DNA of 64,000 nt from Trabulsiella guamensis ATCC 49490 (GCF_000734965.1 NZ_JMTB01000095.1:57056-121055), one strand, 5' to 3'; counted from the first letter of the stretch, positions 20,572 to 31,143 are shown. The notes: generated by a model from the sequence alone, not told the origin. Numbers and translations: made by a program.

Positions 20572-22974
20572 TTACTCGTCATCACCAGGTGACAAACGAC
20601 GACGGCTGATGATGCGCAGCAGACGCCACAGCACCCAGGCCAGCAACACAACGCTGATTGCCGCCAGCACCGCCAGCAGGATCGGGTGGTTAGAAAGTGC
20701 ATACCAGACGCGCTCAAACCACGGCAGATGCCCGACGTAATAAATATCGCCCACACGCAGACTGCTGACGCCCGCCTCGCGGATCACGGAGACGGAGCCG
20801 AACATGACCGCACGCTTGCCGCTGTCATTCATCGCTTCATTCAGCAACTCATAACCACGCGGACTATCCGCCAGCAGCGCGACCACGCTGCGTTGATCGT
20901 CATATGGTGACTGGAAGCCGACAATAGCCGCCATCGGACCAGAGGAACTGATACTGGTCTGAGCGTTCGCCTTGCGCGCTTCGGCATCCATCATCACTGA
21001 CGGCAGATCGTTGTGGCGAACCGGCGTTTTCACCCAACTTTTCGTCGCTTCGACCAGCAGGTCGATCTGTTTATCATCCTTCAGTTTCTCCGGGATGGTG
21101 CCGATCAGCAGGACATCGGCGTTTTTATCCTGAATTTTGCTGCCATCGTCGGTTACCGTCAGGTTAACTGCCGGGAAACCGGTCTGTGCGCCGATTTCGC
21201 CTACCGTATTCAGCATTGTGCCAAGCTGGCTCTGGTCCGGGGTTTTCGGCATCACGACGATGGATTCGGAGAGATCCGCCATCCGGCTGAACGGGAAGCC
21301 CGCATTGGCGAATGCGCGCAGATCCGGCATCGCCAGGAAGTGATAGTAGTTGGAGAAATCGATAGTGGAATCGTCGCTCACTACCACGTGGTTCATCACC
21401 GGCTGGAAGGTAATACAGTTTTCAATCGTTCCGCCCGGCATTGGGTTCATGTACTGGAAGTCAAAACGCAACTGATTGGTCGCACCCAGTTGCAACGCCG
21501 GAATTTGCACGTCGTTTTTGCCGTCCAGCAGCCCCTGCAATACTGGCAGGCGCATGATCAGCTTGTTCGCTTCCTGAGTACTGTTGAGGTTGAACGACTG
21601 CAGGAACTGGTTGTTCAGGCTAATGTCCATCCGCGAACTGTCTTTTACCGGCGGCATGGTGTAACGGTATTTAAGATCCATATCGATACCGCTACTGCGC
21701 AGCAGGTAGAGATCCGGCGGCAGGTTCAGCGACAGCGAAATCGCGGTCGGGTTAAGGCCGGTGGACTGCAATTGTTGATCATACGATTTCAGTTCACCAA
21801 AGGTGACCGGGCTGTCAGTGCGGATCCAGTTCGGCGCATCATACGGCTTACGCGCCAGCAACGGTTTCACATCATCCACCACCACACTATTGCCACGGAA
21901 CAGAATGTTGCCCTGGGCAATCCCCTTCGCCGCCTGCATCAGGTCTTTATCATCACGGCCAAGTACAACCAGCAACTTGATGTATGGCTTATCCGGATGG
22001 CTGACCATTTCTACCGTCGGGGCTTTGACCGGTGGGTGATCGCGCAGGAAATCCGGGCGTTTGTCATTGGTCGCCAGTACGATCGCATTGCGGTCAGGCA
22101 GCGTGTTATAGAGCACCGGGAATGACTGGCCGCGCCAGCCAGCACGTGAGCCGAACCAGGAGGCAATAAGCCCGGCAGCCTGTTGCTGCATAACGTCCGG
22201 CGCACCGGCGAAGACCATTGGCAGCGTTAGCGGACGGTAGTCACGCGGATCAAAGAACGGTACCGGGAAATGCGACAGATCGTTCTGCACTTCTAACGTC
22301 TGGAAGGTTAAATCCAGTGCGCTGCTGCGCCCGATATCCATCCACAGCGTGGTGCTGGACGGGTTTTCACACACGTCGCGGTAGTGGCCGACAAACACCA
22401 GACGCACACGGTTGAGATCGGTGATGTAGAGCGGGTCGATGGGCAGTTGCGCGCTGACTTTTTTCCCGAGCTGATCCGGCGTCACCGGCAGCACGCCCAT
22501 CAGTTCATCGTTCAGGTAGACCTTCAGTTGCGATTGCACCGGCAACAGCGAAGGCGAAGGGGTGTAGTCGAGATTCAGTACCGCTTTGGTCACCACTTCG
22601 TCGCTGCGGGTGCCGAATTCAACATAGCCATCAGGGTTAGCGCCGCGAAGCAATATGCTACCCGGTGCCGGAGCAATCTGGGCGAAAGAGAGCTTCACTT
22701 CACGCGACGGCGTGTTGTTATCCAGCACCACGGCAGGGTTTGCGGGTGGCGTCGTTGCCCCCGGAGCCGCCGTTGTGGTGGTTGGCCCGGGCGCCACGGT
22801 GGGGGTGGCCGGTGAAGGCGCAACCGTCGTCGTATTGCCCTGGCTCTGCGTCGCAACAGGCTGCGCCGGGGCCGCAGTAGCCGCGCCGGTTTCAGGTTCC
22901 GCGTAAGTTGTGATCGGCAGCATGCTGCTCATGCCCACCGCTACTGCACACATCCAGAATAGTTTTCTTTTCAT
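20572..22974 (-). CDS. bcsB: Cellulose synthase periplasmic subunit BcsB
   Basis: Guides the polymer through the periplasm and docks on BcsA with its C-terminal helix. 800 residues from the ATG at 22974 (MKRKLFWMCAVAVG); the frame is open upstream to 23070 inside bcsA. Signal peptide about 1–25, then a Thr/Pro/Ala-rich linker (about 30–85, with repeated APG-TTTT units) that makes it about 20 residues longer than the E. coli protein. Alternating carbohydrate-binding and flavodoxin-like domains follow, and a C-terminal membrane helix (PILLAVLAAISVVLLAWVL). Confidence 0.94.
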   Translation of the reverse strand: MKRKLFWMCAVAVGMSSMLPITTYAEPETGAATAAPAQPVATQSQGNTTTVAPSPATPTVAPGPTTTTAAPGATTPPANPAVVLDNNTPSREVKLSFAQIAPAPGSILLRGANPDGYVEFGTRSDEVVTKAVLNLDYTPSPSLLPVQSQLKVYLNDELMGVLPVTPDQLGKKVSAQLPIDPLYITDLNRVRLVFVGHYRDVCENPSSTTLWMDIGRSSALDLTFQTLEVQNDLSHFPVPFFDPRDYRPLTLPMVFAGAPDVMQQQAAGLIASWFGSRAGWRGQSFPVLYNTLPDRNAIVLATNDKRPDFLRDHPPVKAPTVEMVSHPDKPYIKLLVVLGRDDKDLMQAAKGIAQGNILFRGNSVVVDDVKPLLARKPYDAPNWIRTDSPVTFGELKSYDQQLQSTGLNPTAISLSLNLPPDLYLLRSSGIDMDLKYRYTMPPVKDSSRMDISLNNQFLQSFNLNSTQEANKLIMRLPVLQGLLDGKNDVQIPALQLGATNQLRFDFQYMNPMPGGTIENCITFQPVMNHVVVSDDSTIDFSNYYHFLAMPDLRAFANAGFPFSRMADLSESIVVMPKTPDQSQLGTMLNTVGEIGAQTGFPAVNLTVTDDGSKIQDKNADVLLIGTIPEKLKDDKQIDLLVEATKSWVKTPVRHNDLPSVMMDAEARKANAQTSISSSGPMAAIVGFQSPYDDQRSVVALLADSPRGYELLNEAMNDSGKRAVMFGSVSVIREAGVSSLRVGDIYYVGHLPWFERVWYALSNHPILLAVLAAISVVLLAWVLWRLLRIISRRRLSPGDDE

Positions 22975-22984
22975 CGCGTAATCA

Positions 22985-25603
22985 TCATTGTTGAGCCATA
23001 GCCGGTTCCGGTTGACGTACTGTTGCATCCTGCTTAGGACGTCGCGGAATAAACGAAACAACCCAGCCAACCAGTGAAGTGAGTGACCGGAAAATATATT
23101 TCACGGACGGGGGTGAGAACTCCGCGAGATGGCGGTAGCCACGGAACCCCAGTTTCAGGATATCCAGCAAGCTTTCCAGCGGCTTATCTTCCGGGAAGCT
23201 GTCCTGCCAGAGCGCCCATGTATCTGCACGAGCGAACGTACACTGCACAAAATCGATATGCTGTTGGTTGGTCATCGGCAGCAGTTTCAGACCCACTTCA
23301 CTGCCATGAACCCTCGCCACCTGTGCCGGGAAGCCGTATTCCTGTTGCCCGCGCTTGAGCAACAACTGAACTTTCTGCCCTTCCAGCACCTGCGCTTCGC
23401 CGTTAATGCTGATCCCCAGGCCACCGTCAGAGAAGTCGTGGACAGTACAGGAGAACAGGTGACCGTCTTCACGCGCCAGCGCCGCAGGCATGGTCATCTC
23501 CACACGATGCGAGCGTCGGACCTGTTTACTCTCAACCGAAACCGCCACCGCGCCACCCAGGATAATCATGTTATAGAACACCCACAGCAGACTGACCCAC
23601 ACGGTAAGGATTTCATTTTCAGGACCATAGAAATAACGCCAGATACCGAACGCCACCCCGACCAGATTCAGCAACACGAGGTAGATGTAAGGGCGGGAAA
23701 TCACCCAGTCGACATACTCCTCTTCCACCAGACCGCCTTTCGCCGTGACGTTGAACGTTCCTTTGTGTGGATTGATCAGCGCCACCAGTGTCGGCGGTGC
23801 GATGTACCAGGCCAGTACCGTTTCGTAGATTTCACTCCAGAACGAATGGCGGAATTTCCCCTGGATCTTTGAGTTCGTCAGGCTGGCGTGGATCATATGT
23901 GGCAACACGAACAGCGCAATCATGATTGCCGGGGCGTAGATGATGTACGCATGCAGCAACAGGAAAGCCAGCGGCGCGGTAAGGAAGATCAGCCGCGGAA
24001 TACCGGACAGAAAGTGGAACATGGCATTGAGGTAGCAGATTCGCTGGGCGAACTTAAGCCCTTTGCCAAACAGTGGGTTGTCGAGACGGAAAATCTGTAC
24101 CATGCCGCGCGCCCAGCGGATACGCTGGCCGATGTGCGCCGACAGGCTTTCCGTCGCCAGCCCCGCCGCCTGCGGGATACGCATATACGCGGAGGTGTAA
24201 CCGCGACGGTGCAAACGCAGCGAAGTGTGCGCATCTTCGGTCACGGTCTCAACGGCGATACCGCCAATCTCATCCAGCGCTTTACGGCTGATCACCGCAC
24301 ACGATCCACAGAAGAAGGTGGCATCCCACATGTCATTGCCGTCCTGCACCAGGCCGTAAAACAGCGTGCCTTCGTTCGGCGTTTTACGAAAACGCCCGAG
24401 GTTACGCTCAAACGGATCTGGCGAGAAGAAGTGGTGCGGCGTTTGCATGACCGCCAGTTTCGGATCTTTCAGGAACCAGCCGACTGTCATCTGCAGGAAG
24501 GAGCGCGTCGGAACGTGGTCACAGTCGAAAATCGATACCAGATCGCCCTTCGCCATCTTCAACGCATTGTTGATGTTACCGGCCTTCGCATGCTCGTGGG
24601 TGGTGCGCGCGACGTAATGCACGCCCAGATTTTTGGCGAACTGGCGAAACTCTTCGCGACCGCCGTCGTCGAGGATCCAGATATTCAGTTTATCTTTAGG
24701 CCAGTCAATACCCAGCGAAGCGTAAACCGTGTTTCGGACCACGCTCAGATCTTCGTTATAGGTCGGAACGAAAATATCCACGGCGGGCCACAGCGAGGTG
24801 TCTTTCGGCAACGAAACCGGATGGCGATTAAGCGGCCAGACAACCTGGAAAAAGCCCAGCACCAGTACAATCCAGGCGTAGGTTTCCGCGAACAGCAGGA
24901 TCATGCCGCAGACCAGGCTGACCGGGTCGTTCCAGTTGAGTGTCGAGGTATAACGCCACCAGATGTAACGGCAGGAGACGGTGAGCGACAGCACGATGAG
25001 CATCAGCGCCGAGAAGCGCCCCGGAATGCGGCGAATAAACAGCGCCACGCCCCACAGCAGCATCAGGAAAATAAACTGTGACAGTGGGTTAAACGGCTGC
25101 GTGACGCAGATAAGCGCCAGCAGAAACGACAGGAACATAATCACGCCGAGGATCGTTTTGCGCAATCGTGGATCCAGGTGTCCCAGCTCTTTTTGGTCGT
25201 CAAGATGCTCCGTTTTTTCGCTGATCCGCGACGGCAGGTTTTCCAGCCATTGGTGATAACGCCCCTGCAGATCTTTCAGAGACTTGAACGAGCGCCAGCG
25301 ACCCTCTTTACGCGGTTGCGGCGTTCGGGTGGTCAGCAGCCAGGCCAGTTGTAACAAATAGCGCGCCGGATCTAACGGCCGTGGGCGATGCGGATCGATA
25401 TGCGGAAAATACTCGCGCTGGCGTTCGCGGATCCGCTGCCAGCGAGGATGTTCCAGTGGAATAAACGTCCAGGCCAGCGCCACCCAAAAACAAGCCAGCG
25501 TCGCACCGAGCCAGGAGGCGCCGTGATGACGATAATCCCTGAAGCGCGCATTGAGCGACGCCGCCACTGGCGGGGCGAGGAACAACCCGGTGAGGCGAAT
25601 CAT
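22985..25603 (-). CDS. bcsA: Cellulose synthase catalytic subunit BcsA (UDP-forming)
   Basis: Processive family-2 glycosyltransferase that polymerises UDP-glucose and passes the chain through its own membrane channel; activated by c-di-GMP. 872 residues. The ATG at 25603 overlaps the bcsQ stop as ATGA. Motifs in order: WILDDGG, FDCDH (DxD), TED and QRIRW (QxxRW); then the PilZ domain with RRSHR and DFSDGGLGI (c-di-GMP contacts). Multiple membrane helices flank the catalytic domain. N-terminal 80 residues are the most different from E. coli. Confidence 0.97.
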   Translation of the reverse strand: MIRLTGLFLAPPVAASLNARFRDYRHHGASWLGATLACFWVALAWTFIPLEHPRWQRIRERQREYFPHIDPHRPRPLDPARYLLQLAWLLTTRTPQPRKEGRWRSFKSLKDLQGRYHQWLENLPSRISEKTEHLDDQKELGHLDPRLRKTILGVIMFLSFLLALICVTQPFNPLSQFIFLMLLWGVALFIRRIPGRFSALMLIVLSLTVSCRYIWWRYTSTLNWNDPVSLVCGMILLFAETYAWIVLVLGFFQVVWPLNRHPVSLPKDTSLWPAVDIFVPTYNEDLSVVRNTVYASLGIDWPKDKLNIWILDDGGREEFRQFAKNLGVHYVARTTHEHAKAGNINNALKMAKGDLVSIFDCDHVPTRSFLQMTVGWFLKDPKLAVMQTPHHFFSPDPFERNLGRFRKTPNEGTLFYGLVQDGNDMWDATFFCGSCAVISRKALDEIGGIAVETVTEDAHTSLRLHRRGYTSAYMRIPQAAGLATESLSAHIGQRIRWARGMVQIFRLDNPLFGKGLKFAQRICYLNAMFHFLSGIPRLIFLTAPLAFLLLHAYIIYAPAIMIALFVLPHMIHASLTNSKIQGKFRHSFWSEIYETVLAWYIAPPTLVALINPHKGTFNVTAKGGLVEEEYVDWVISRPYIYLVLLNLVGVAFGIWRYFYGPENEILTVWVSLLWVFYNMIILGGAVAVSVESKQVRRSHRVEMTMPAALAREDGHLFSCTVHDFSDGGLGISINGEAQVLEGQKVQLLLKRGQQEYGFPAQVARVHGSEVGLKLLPMTNQQHIDFVQCTFARADTWALWQDSFPEDKPLESLLDILKLGFRGYRHLAEFSPPSVKYIFRSLTSLVGWVVSFIPRRPKQDATVRQPEPAMAQQ

Positions 25604-26352
25604 GCTTCGCTCCCGACGGGCGTACGCACTCCGGCATAATGCAGCAGGCACCAGTTCGCCAGGGTGATGATCTCTTCGGCGGCCAGCGCATCGCCACGGT
25701 ATTCTCCCAGCGGCTGCTTCGCTCCCATGCTTTCAGCCACCGCTTCGTCACGGTGGATAGCCACCGGTAGCAGGCGACGCTGGCTTTGCAGCCAGATCTG
25801 ATAGATATCGTCCTGGATCTGACTGCCGACCCGCAAATCGTTAATCAGTACATGCGCATTGGCAGGCAGCGCCTGTTGATGCAGTCGCACATGACAGTTG
25901 GTATCCGGGTTGACGATTACCAGCGTATGGTGGCACGCCTCCAGCAACGGCTGCGTGTGAGGCAAATAGCCGTGCGGCAGATCGACTAAAATCCACTGGT
26001 AATTACCTGATTCATGAAGCTCGCGAAGCATATCGTTAAGCTGCGACCAGCTTGCGTGCAGGGTGTAAAAATTCTCCTGCTCTGCTGGCGTCAGTTGACC
26101 AAAAGGCAGGAGGTCAATCTGGGCGGTGTATCGCAACCCGGCGTCGCGCCATGCTTTTTCGTCCAGCAACGAGCGCATCCATCCGTCACGATGAATGAAA
26201 TCAACATTGAATGACAGGCGCAGCATATTATCCGGGGAGGCATCGACTACCAGTACGGTCTCACCAAGAGACTGTAAACCCCAGGCTAACGCTGCAGTGA
26301 TCGACGTAGTACCCACGCCGCCACGAATGCCTTGTAATCCCAGAATAGCCAT
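25600..26352 (-). CDS. bcsQ: Cellulose biosynthesis protein BcsQ (ParA/MinD-like)
   Basis: MinD/ParA-type ATPase-fold protein needed for cellulose secretion and, with BcsR, BcsE and BcsF, for assembly and polar placement of the complex. 250 residues, uninterrupted; in E. coli K-12 this gene carries an early stop, so cellulose can probably be made here. The P-loop is atypical: GIRGGVGTTS in place of KGGVGKTT. Switch motif VVDASPDNMLRL follows. It overlaps bcsA by four bases and lies 14 bases after bcsR. Confidence 0.95.
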   Translation of the reverse strand: MAILGLQGIRGGVGTTSITAALAWGLQSLGETVLVVDASPDNMLRLSFNVDFIHRDGWMRSLLDEKAWRDAGLRYTAQIDLLPFGQLTPAEQENFYTLHASWSQLNDMLRELHESGNYQWILVDLPHGYLPHTQPLLEACHHTLVIVNPDTNCHVRLHQQALPANAHVLINDLRVGSQIQDDIYQIWLQSQRRLLPVAIHRDEAVAESMGAKQPLGEYRGDALAAEEIITLANWCLLHYAGVRTPVGSEA

Positions 26353-26366
26353 CCACGGCTTCCTTC

Positions 26367-26558
26367 TTATCGGTGCTCAGCCAACTCAGCCAACAGCGGC
26401 CAACGTTTTAGCGCAGAGGCTAACTGGTCGCGCTGGGAAATATCAGTGTAATCAATTTCCGGCAATGAGAATGCCCGGCTCAATGCCATAAAATCATTTT
26501 GAAAGGTATATCCGAGCGCGGGATCCGTCGGAGTTATTGGCTCATCATTACCAGACAT
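26367..26558 (-). CDS. bcsR: Cellulose biosynthesis protein BcsR
   Basis: Small 63-residue cytoplasmic partner of BcsQ and BcsE, first gene of the leftward bcs operon. The ATG at 26558 (MSGNDEP) is chosen because AGGTGG sits 8 bases upstream; an in-frame GTG at 26570 lies inside that ribosome binding site. The conserved block ISQRDQLASALKRWPLLAEL matches E. coli YhjR. Confidence 0.93.
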   Translation of the reverse strand: MSGNDEPITPTDPALGYTFQNDFMALSRAFSLPEIDYTDISQRDQLASALKRWPLLAELAEHR

Positions 26559-26718
26559 TTTTTGATCCACCTGGACTAAAATGGGTGTTCAATAGCGAAC
26601 ATAATGCATTCAGTTATGAAAGACGGTTTACATGCTAAATCTGATGTTCTTTAATTTCAATGTTAGGTTTATTCTCACGCTTTCGCTAGTAAACTGATTA
26701 ACAGGTAAATTTGAATTG

Positions 26719-28290
26719 ATGAGGGACACCGTGGAGCCCATATTTTCTATTGGCATTCAGTCATTGTGGGACGAAGTCAGCCAAATGCCGGCAGGCGGCG
26801 TGTGGTGGCTTAATACTGACCGTTATCAGGACGCGGTAAGTCTGCTCAACCATACCTTATCCGCCCAGAGCAAAGAAGCCAGTGTTGCCGCTGTCGTGAT
26901 GGGAGATAACCCCAAAAAAATTGTGAAATTAAACGCCGATCGCGGACCAGAAAAAATACGTCTGTTTTCCATGCCAAATGATGAAAATGGTCTATACTCG
27001 CTGAGCCGGGATCTGCTTTGCACTATTGAACCGGCGAACACCTTATTTATTCTGTTATGCAGCGATAACGCCTTGCAAAATATTACGCCTAAGAAACTTC
27101 GCGGTTGGGTAGCGCAAATGCATCGATGGGTAGAATATCATCATTGCACGCTATTAATCATTAATCCCGGGAATAATACAGACCACCAGTTATCTCTATT
27201 GTTAAGTGAATATCGTTCGTTATCCGGACTCGCAAGTCTTCGTTTTCAAGGAGATAATTATCTTTTTGATATTGCATTCTGGTGTAACGACAAAGGTGTC
27301 AGCGCGCGACAACAGCTTCCAGTCATTCATAATAATAATGAATGGCGGGTATCACAGGAGGTCGAAGCTATCGTCCAGCCACGCAGTGACGAAAAAGATG
27401 TGCTGTGTAACATTGCCGTGCTGGAAGGCGCGCCGCCGCTCTCAGAATACTGGACACTGTTTGATACCAACGATGCCGTTTTCAACGCCGCACGCACCGC
27501 TCAGGCCGCCACCATCATCTTCACCGTCGCGCAAAACGCGCAGATCGAACAGCTCGCCACCTATATTCATACGCTACGCCGTCAACGCGGCAGCGCGTTG
27601 AAAATTATCGTGCGGGAGAGTACCGCCAGCCTGCGCGCCACTGACGAACGGTTGTTGCTCGGTTGTGGCGCGAATATCGTGGTGCCCTGGAACGCGCCGC
27701 TCTCGCGTTGCCTGACGCTTATCGAAAGCGTCCAGCGCCAGTTGTTTAATCGCCATGTGCCGGAAGATATCGCCACCCTGTTGTCAATGACGCAGCCGCT
27801 CAAACTGCGTGGGTTCCAGAAATGGGATGTATTCTGCGAGGCGGTGCATAACATGATGACCAACCCGCTTCTGCCTGCGGATGGCCGTGGCGTGATGGTT
27901 GCGCTGCGTCCGGCGCCAGGGTTGCGCGTCGAGCAAGCGGTGACGCTCTGCCGTCCGAACCGAACGGGCGATATCATGACCATCGGCGAGAACCGCCTGG
28001 TGCTGTTTTTGTCTTTCTGCCGCATTAACGATCTCGATACCGCCCTCAATCACATCTTCCCGTTACCGACGGGTGATGTTTTTTCTAACAGAATGGTCTG
28101 GTTTGAGGATAAGCAAATTACCTCGGAAATCCTGCAGATGCAGGCGGTCAAACCCGAACGCTGGACAACGCCGTTGCCGATCACCGCAGGGCCTGAAACG
28201 GTGATGAACGTTGAGCACGACGGGCGTAGCTGGCGCCGTATCCCGGAACCGATTCGCCTGGCTGAGTCTCATGGAGAGCAAGCATCATGA
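26719..28290 (+). CDS. bcsE: c-di-GMP-binding cellulose regulator BcsE
   Basis: Raises cellulose output by binding c-di-GMP and recruiting BcsG/BcsF and BcsQR. 523 residues as in E. coli, from ATG 26719 ([13 protein letters not shown]). The GIL domain carries the RxGD c-di-GMP motif as [10 protein letters not shown] near residue 415. The N-terminal third is AT-richer than the rest. It is divergent from bcsR with 160 bp between starts, which must hold both operon promoters; I could not pick out clear boxes. Its stop overlaps bcsF. Confidence 0.95.
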   Translation: MRDTVEPIFSIGIQSLWDEVSQMPAGGVWWLNTDRYQDAVSLLNHTLSAQSKEASVAAVVMGDNPKKIVKLNADRGPEKIRLFSMPNDENGLYSLSRDLLCTIEPANTLFILLCSDNALQNITPKKLRGWVAQMHRWVEYHHCTLLIINPGNNTDHQLSLLLSEYRSLSGLASLRFQGDNYLFDIAFWCNDKGVSARQQLPVIHNNNEWRVSQEVEAIVQPRSDEKDVLCNIAVLEGAPPLSEYWTLFDTNDAVFNAARTAQAATIIFTVAQNAQIEQLATYIHTLRRQRGSALKIIVRESTASLRATDERLLLGCGANIVVPWNAPLSRCLTLIESVQRQLFNRHVPEDIATLLSMTQPLKLRGFQKWDVFCEAVHNMMTNPLLPADGRGVMVALRPAPGLRVEQAVTLCRPNRTGDIMTIGENRLVLFLSFCRINDLDTALNHIFPLPTGDVFSNRMVWFEDKQITSEILQMQAVKPERWTTPLPITAGPETVMNVEHDGRSWRRIPEPIRLAESHGEQAS

Positions 28291-28481
28291 TGTCGATAAG
28301 CGATATTCTGCAACTGATCGTGCTTTGTGCGCTGATCTTCCTCCCGCTGGGCTATATGGCACGCCATTTCCGGCGTCGAATTGAAACCACGTTACGGATG
28401 ATGTTTTTTAAACCTCGTTATGTGAAACCGGCTGGCGTACTGCGCCGAATTCCGACTGTCCAGGGCAAAGCGAAAAAATGA
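28287..28481 (+). CDS. bcsF: Cellulose biosynthesis membrane protein BcsF
   Basis: 64 residues with one N-terminal membrane helix ([19 protein letters not shown]) and a basic cytoplasmic tail ([11 protein letters not shown]). It links BcsE to BcsG at the inner membrane. Its ATG overlaps the bcsE stop (ATGA); a second ATG follows immediately. Its stop overlaps the bcsG start. Confidence 0.94.
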   Translation: MMSISDILQLIVLCALIFLPLGYMARHFRRRIETTLRMMFFKPRYVKPAGVLRRIPTVQGKAKK

Positions 28482-30157
28482 CTAATTCAATTCACACCGC
28501 GACGAGGCCATCCCCCCTCTGGCAATACTGGCGCGGACTATCCGGGTGGAACTTCTACTTCCTGGCGAAGTTTGGCCTGCTTTGGGCGGGATACTTAAAT
28601 TTCCATGCCATGAAGAACCTGGTGTTTATGGCGTTTTTGCTGTTGCCGATCCCCAATTCACGGCTACATAAATGGCGTAACTGGATAGCCATCCCGATTG
28701 GCTTTGGCCTGTTCTGGCATGACACCTGGCTGCCAGGTCCGGAAAGTATTATGAGCCAGGGGTCGCAGGTGGCCGGTTTCAGTGCCGACTACATTCTCGA
28801 TCTCGTAACGCGTTTTATTAACTGGCAGATGGTCGGCGCCTTTTTTGTCCTGTTGGTGGCCTGGCTGTTTTTAACCCAGTGGGTACGAGTGACCATTTTT
28901 GTGGTCGCCATTATGGTCTGGCTGAACGCCATCACCCTGATCGGCCCGACCTTTACCTTGTGGCCTGGCGGTCAGCCGACAACGACGGTGACCACCACAG
29001 GCGGTCAGGCAGCCGCGACGATCGCGACGGCCGGCGATAAGCCAGTGGTAGGCGACATTCCGGCGCAAACGGCTCCGCCAACGTCCGCAAACCTGAACGC
29101 CTGGCTGACCAGTTTCTATTCGGCGGAAGAGAAGCGGAAAACGACGTTCCCGGCCTCCCTTCCGGCCGATGCACAGCCGTTCGATGTGCTGATCATCAAT
29201 ATTTGTTCGCTGTCATGGGCGGACATCGAAGCCGCCGGACTGATGCAGCACCCGCTGTGGGCGTATTTCGATATCGTGTTTAAAAACTTTAACTCCGGGA
29301 CCTCCTACAGCGGCCCGGCGGCGATTCGTCTGCTACGCGCGAGTTGTGGTCAGCCTTCGCATACCAACCTTTACCAGCCGGCAGGCAATGAATGCTATAT
29401 CTTCGACGATCTCGCCCGTCTCGGCTTTACCGAACAGCTGATGCTGGGGCATGACGGCGTATTTGGCGATTTCCTGAAAGAGGTGCGTAACCAGGGTGGT
29501 ATGCAGGCACCGTTGATGGATCAGAAAGGGTTGCCGGTGCAATTACTCGGCTTTGACGGTTCTCCGGTCTATGACGATCTGGCTAACCTCAACCGCTGGC
29601 TTGATAAGCAGCAACAGGCTAACGCGCCGCGTACCGCAACCTTCTTCAACACCCTGCCGCTGCACGACGGCAACCACTATCCGGGCCAGAGCAAAACAGC
29701 GGATTATAAAGCGCGCGCGCAGAAGCTGTTTGACGAGCTGGACCAGTTCTTCACCGGGCTGGAAAAATCCGGGCGTAAAGTGATGGTGCTGGTGGTGCCA
29801 GAACATGGCGGTGCGTTGAAGGGCGATAAAATGCAAGTCTCCGGTCTGCGTGATATCCCAAGCCCGTCGATCACAAACGTTCCGGCTGCGGTGAAATTCT
29901 TCGGCATGAAAACGCCACATCAGGGCGCGGCGGTGGAGATCACACAGCCAAGCAGCTATCTGGCGATTTCCGAGCTGGTCGTTCGCGCGCTGGATGGCAA
30001 GATGTTCACTCAGGACAGCGTGAACTGGCAGCAGTACACCAGCAACCTGCCGCAGACGGCGCCAGTATCTGAGAACTCGAACGCGGTGGTGATTCAGTAT
30101 CAGGGTAAACCCTATGTCCGGCTGAATGGCGGTGACTGGGTGCCGTATCCGCAGTAA
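28478..30157 (+). CDS. bcsG: Cellulose phosphoethanolamine transferase BcsG
   Basis: Adds phosphoethanolamine from phosphatidylethanolamine to nascent cellulose in the periplasm. 559 residues, same length as E. coli. Four or five N-terminal membrane helices to about 155, then a Thr/Ala/Gly-rich linker (about 165–205) and the periplasmic catalytic domain. The nucleophile Ser278 is in [11 protein letters not shown], Cys243 in NICSLSW, and the metal-site motif VVPEHGGAL is near 440. All key residues known from E. coli BcsG are present at the same numbering. Confidence 0.96.
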   Translation: MTNSIHTATRPSPLWQYWRGLSGWNFYFLAKFGLLWAGYLNFHAMKNLVFMAFLLLPIPNSRLHKWRNWIAIPIGFGLFWHDTWLPGPESIMSQGSQVAGFSADYILDLVTRFINWQMVGAFFVLLVAWLFLTQWVRVTIFVVAIMVWLNAITLIGPTFTLWPGGQPTTTVTTTGGQAAATIATAGDKPVVGDIPAQTAPPTSANLNAWLTSFYSAEEKRKTTFPASLPADAQPFDVLIINICSLSWADIEAAGLMQHPLWAYFDIVFKNFNSGTSYSGPAAIRLLRASCGQPSHTNLYQPAGNECYIFDDLARLGFTEQLMLGHDGVFGDFLKEVRNQGGMQAPLMDQKGLPVQLLGFDGSPVYDDLANLNRWLDKQQQANAPRTATFFNTLPLHDGNHYPGQSKTADYKARAQKLFDELDQFFTGLEKSGRKVMVLVVPEHGGALKGDKMQVSGLRDIPSPSITNVPAAVKFFGMKTPHQGAAVEITQPSSYLAISELVVRALDGKMFTQDSVNWQQYTSNLPQTAPVSENSNAVVIQYQGKPYVRLNGGDWVPYPQ

Positions 30158-30170
30158 TGCTTTGATAAAA

Positions 30171-30215
30171 CGGGCAGGTGATCGCAGTACTTATGTCACC
30201 TGCCCGTCTTTAAAT
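30171..30215 (+). terminator. Terminator of bcsEFG
   Basis: CGGGCAGGTGA and TCACCTGCCCG form an 11-bp stem with a 12-base loop followed by TCTTTAAATT, 14 bases after the bcsG stop. Confidence 0.8.
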
Positions 30216-30386
30216 TCACTTGATGACTGGAAAATGTGATCGGCGATATATAAATGCGCTGTAAATTTTTACGACATTTTTACTTGCGAACCTTCTGACG
30301 GAAAGTGATCATATTTGCATATGCTAAAGGTATCTTTATAACCTCCTTTATCAAGCAAATAATAAAGATCAACATGGAACGTCATC

Positions 30387-31037
30387 ATGGGTAAACATAA
30401 CGCTACTGTTATGCATTGCATTAGTTGTGAATTATCATGCCAGATATCTCCACAAAAGTCAGTGCGCTTTCAATATTGCGGCAATGCAAACTTCATTTTA
30501 TGGCCAGAAAGGAATCATTTTCTGCAAAAGGGTCTACAGGAAGCGCATTTATTATATAGCAACGCGCTGTTATTTAATGGTCTGATATTTGTCGACTTCT
30601 CTGTAGCGAATTTACACTATTTTATTAATCCAGACTGGATCGACCGATTGTCAGAAACGGGCATGAAGATCATCATCATTGCAGATCGCACGCTGGCACC
30701 GCTGGCGAACTACTGGATTAAGAAATGGAGCGGAATCCTGGGCATCATTTATGCTGACGATAGCCATAGTGCTATCAAAAACAAGTTTGCGAGAATATTT
30801 TCTGGCCGTTCAACCAAGATACTTCAGGGAAAAATTCTCAGCGATTCCGAATTCTCTTTATTAGCATTTTTTCTGTCATACCCTGATAAGCAAAAGACGT
30901 ATAAATTTAATGAAGTCAATGCTGGTGAGATCTATATCAGAAAAAATCGCCTTGAGAAAAAACTTGGCTGCAATATTAATAAGATATTCTCACAGATTTC
31001 AGGGCAAGTGACAGGCGGTGTTCTACTACCGCATTAA
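30387..31037 (+). CDS. Putative LuxR-like regulator (degenerate), AT-rich
   Basis: 216 residues, clearly AT-rich beside the bcs genes. I do not recognise a named protein. Residues 40–145 have receiver-like alternation of hydrophobic strands and helices (LIFVDFS; MKIIIIADRTLAPLANYWI; ILGIIYADDS), without a clear phospho-Asp context. The C-terminus (about 150–205) has the spacing of a LuxR/GerE helix-turn-helix (LSDSEFSLLAFFLSY … IYIRKNRLEKKLG), but with an unusual turn (FNEVNAGEI). Such two-part proteins (BglJ, YjjQ, FimZ types) control surface genes. It converges on the autotransporter. The ribosome binding site is weak. Confidence 0.6.
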   Translation: MGKHNATVMHCISCELSCQISPQKSVRFQYCGNANFILWPERNHFLQKGLQEAHLLYSNALLFNGLIFVDFSVANLHYFINPDWIDRLSETGMKIIIIADRTLAPLANYWIKKWSGILGIIYADDSHSAIKNKFARIFSGRSTKILQGKILSDSEFSLLAFFLSYPDKQKTYKFNEVNAGEIYIRKNRLEKKLGCNINKIFSQISGQVTGGVLLPH

Positions 31038-31143
31038 AAATTCCAGCATATCTTCCGTTAGGCGGTATTTACTTTTTCTATAATCTTTTCCCGCAGCTCC
31101 CGACAGGTATATTTTTTAGCTTCCGGCTGAAGAGTATTATTAT

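Noticed and set aside
23888-25081. A 397-codon open frame opposite bcsA, and similar ones opposite bcsB and dppA
   Set aside because: Arg/His/Gln-rich antisense shadows of GC-rich coding sequence, without ribosome binding sites or family motifs.
28871-29174. Antisense open frames within the bcsG linker region
   Set aside because: They arise from the biased Thr/Ala/Gly codons of the linker and have no start signals.
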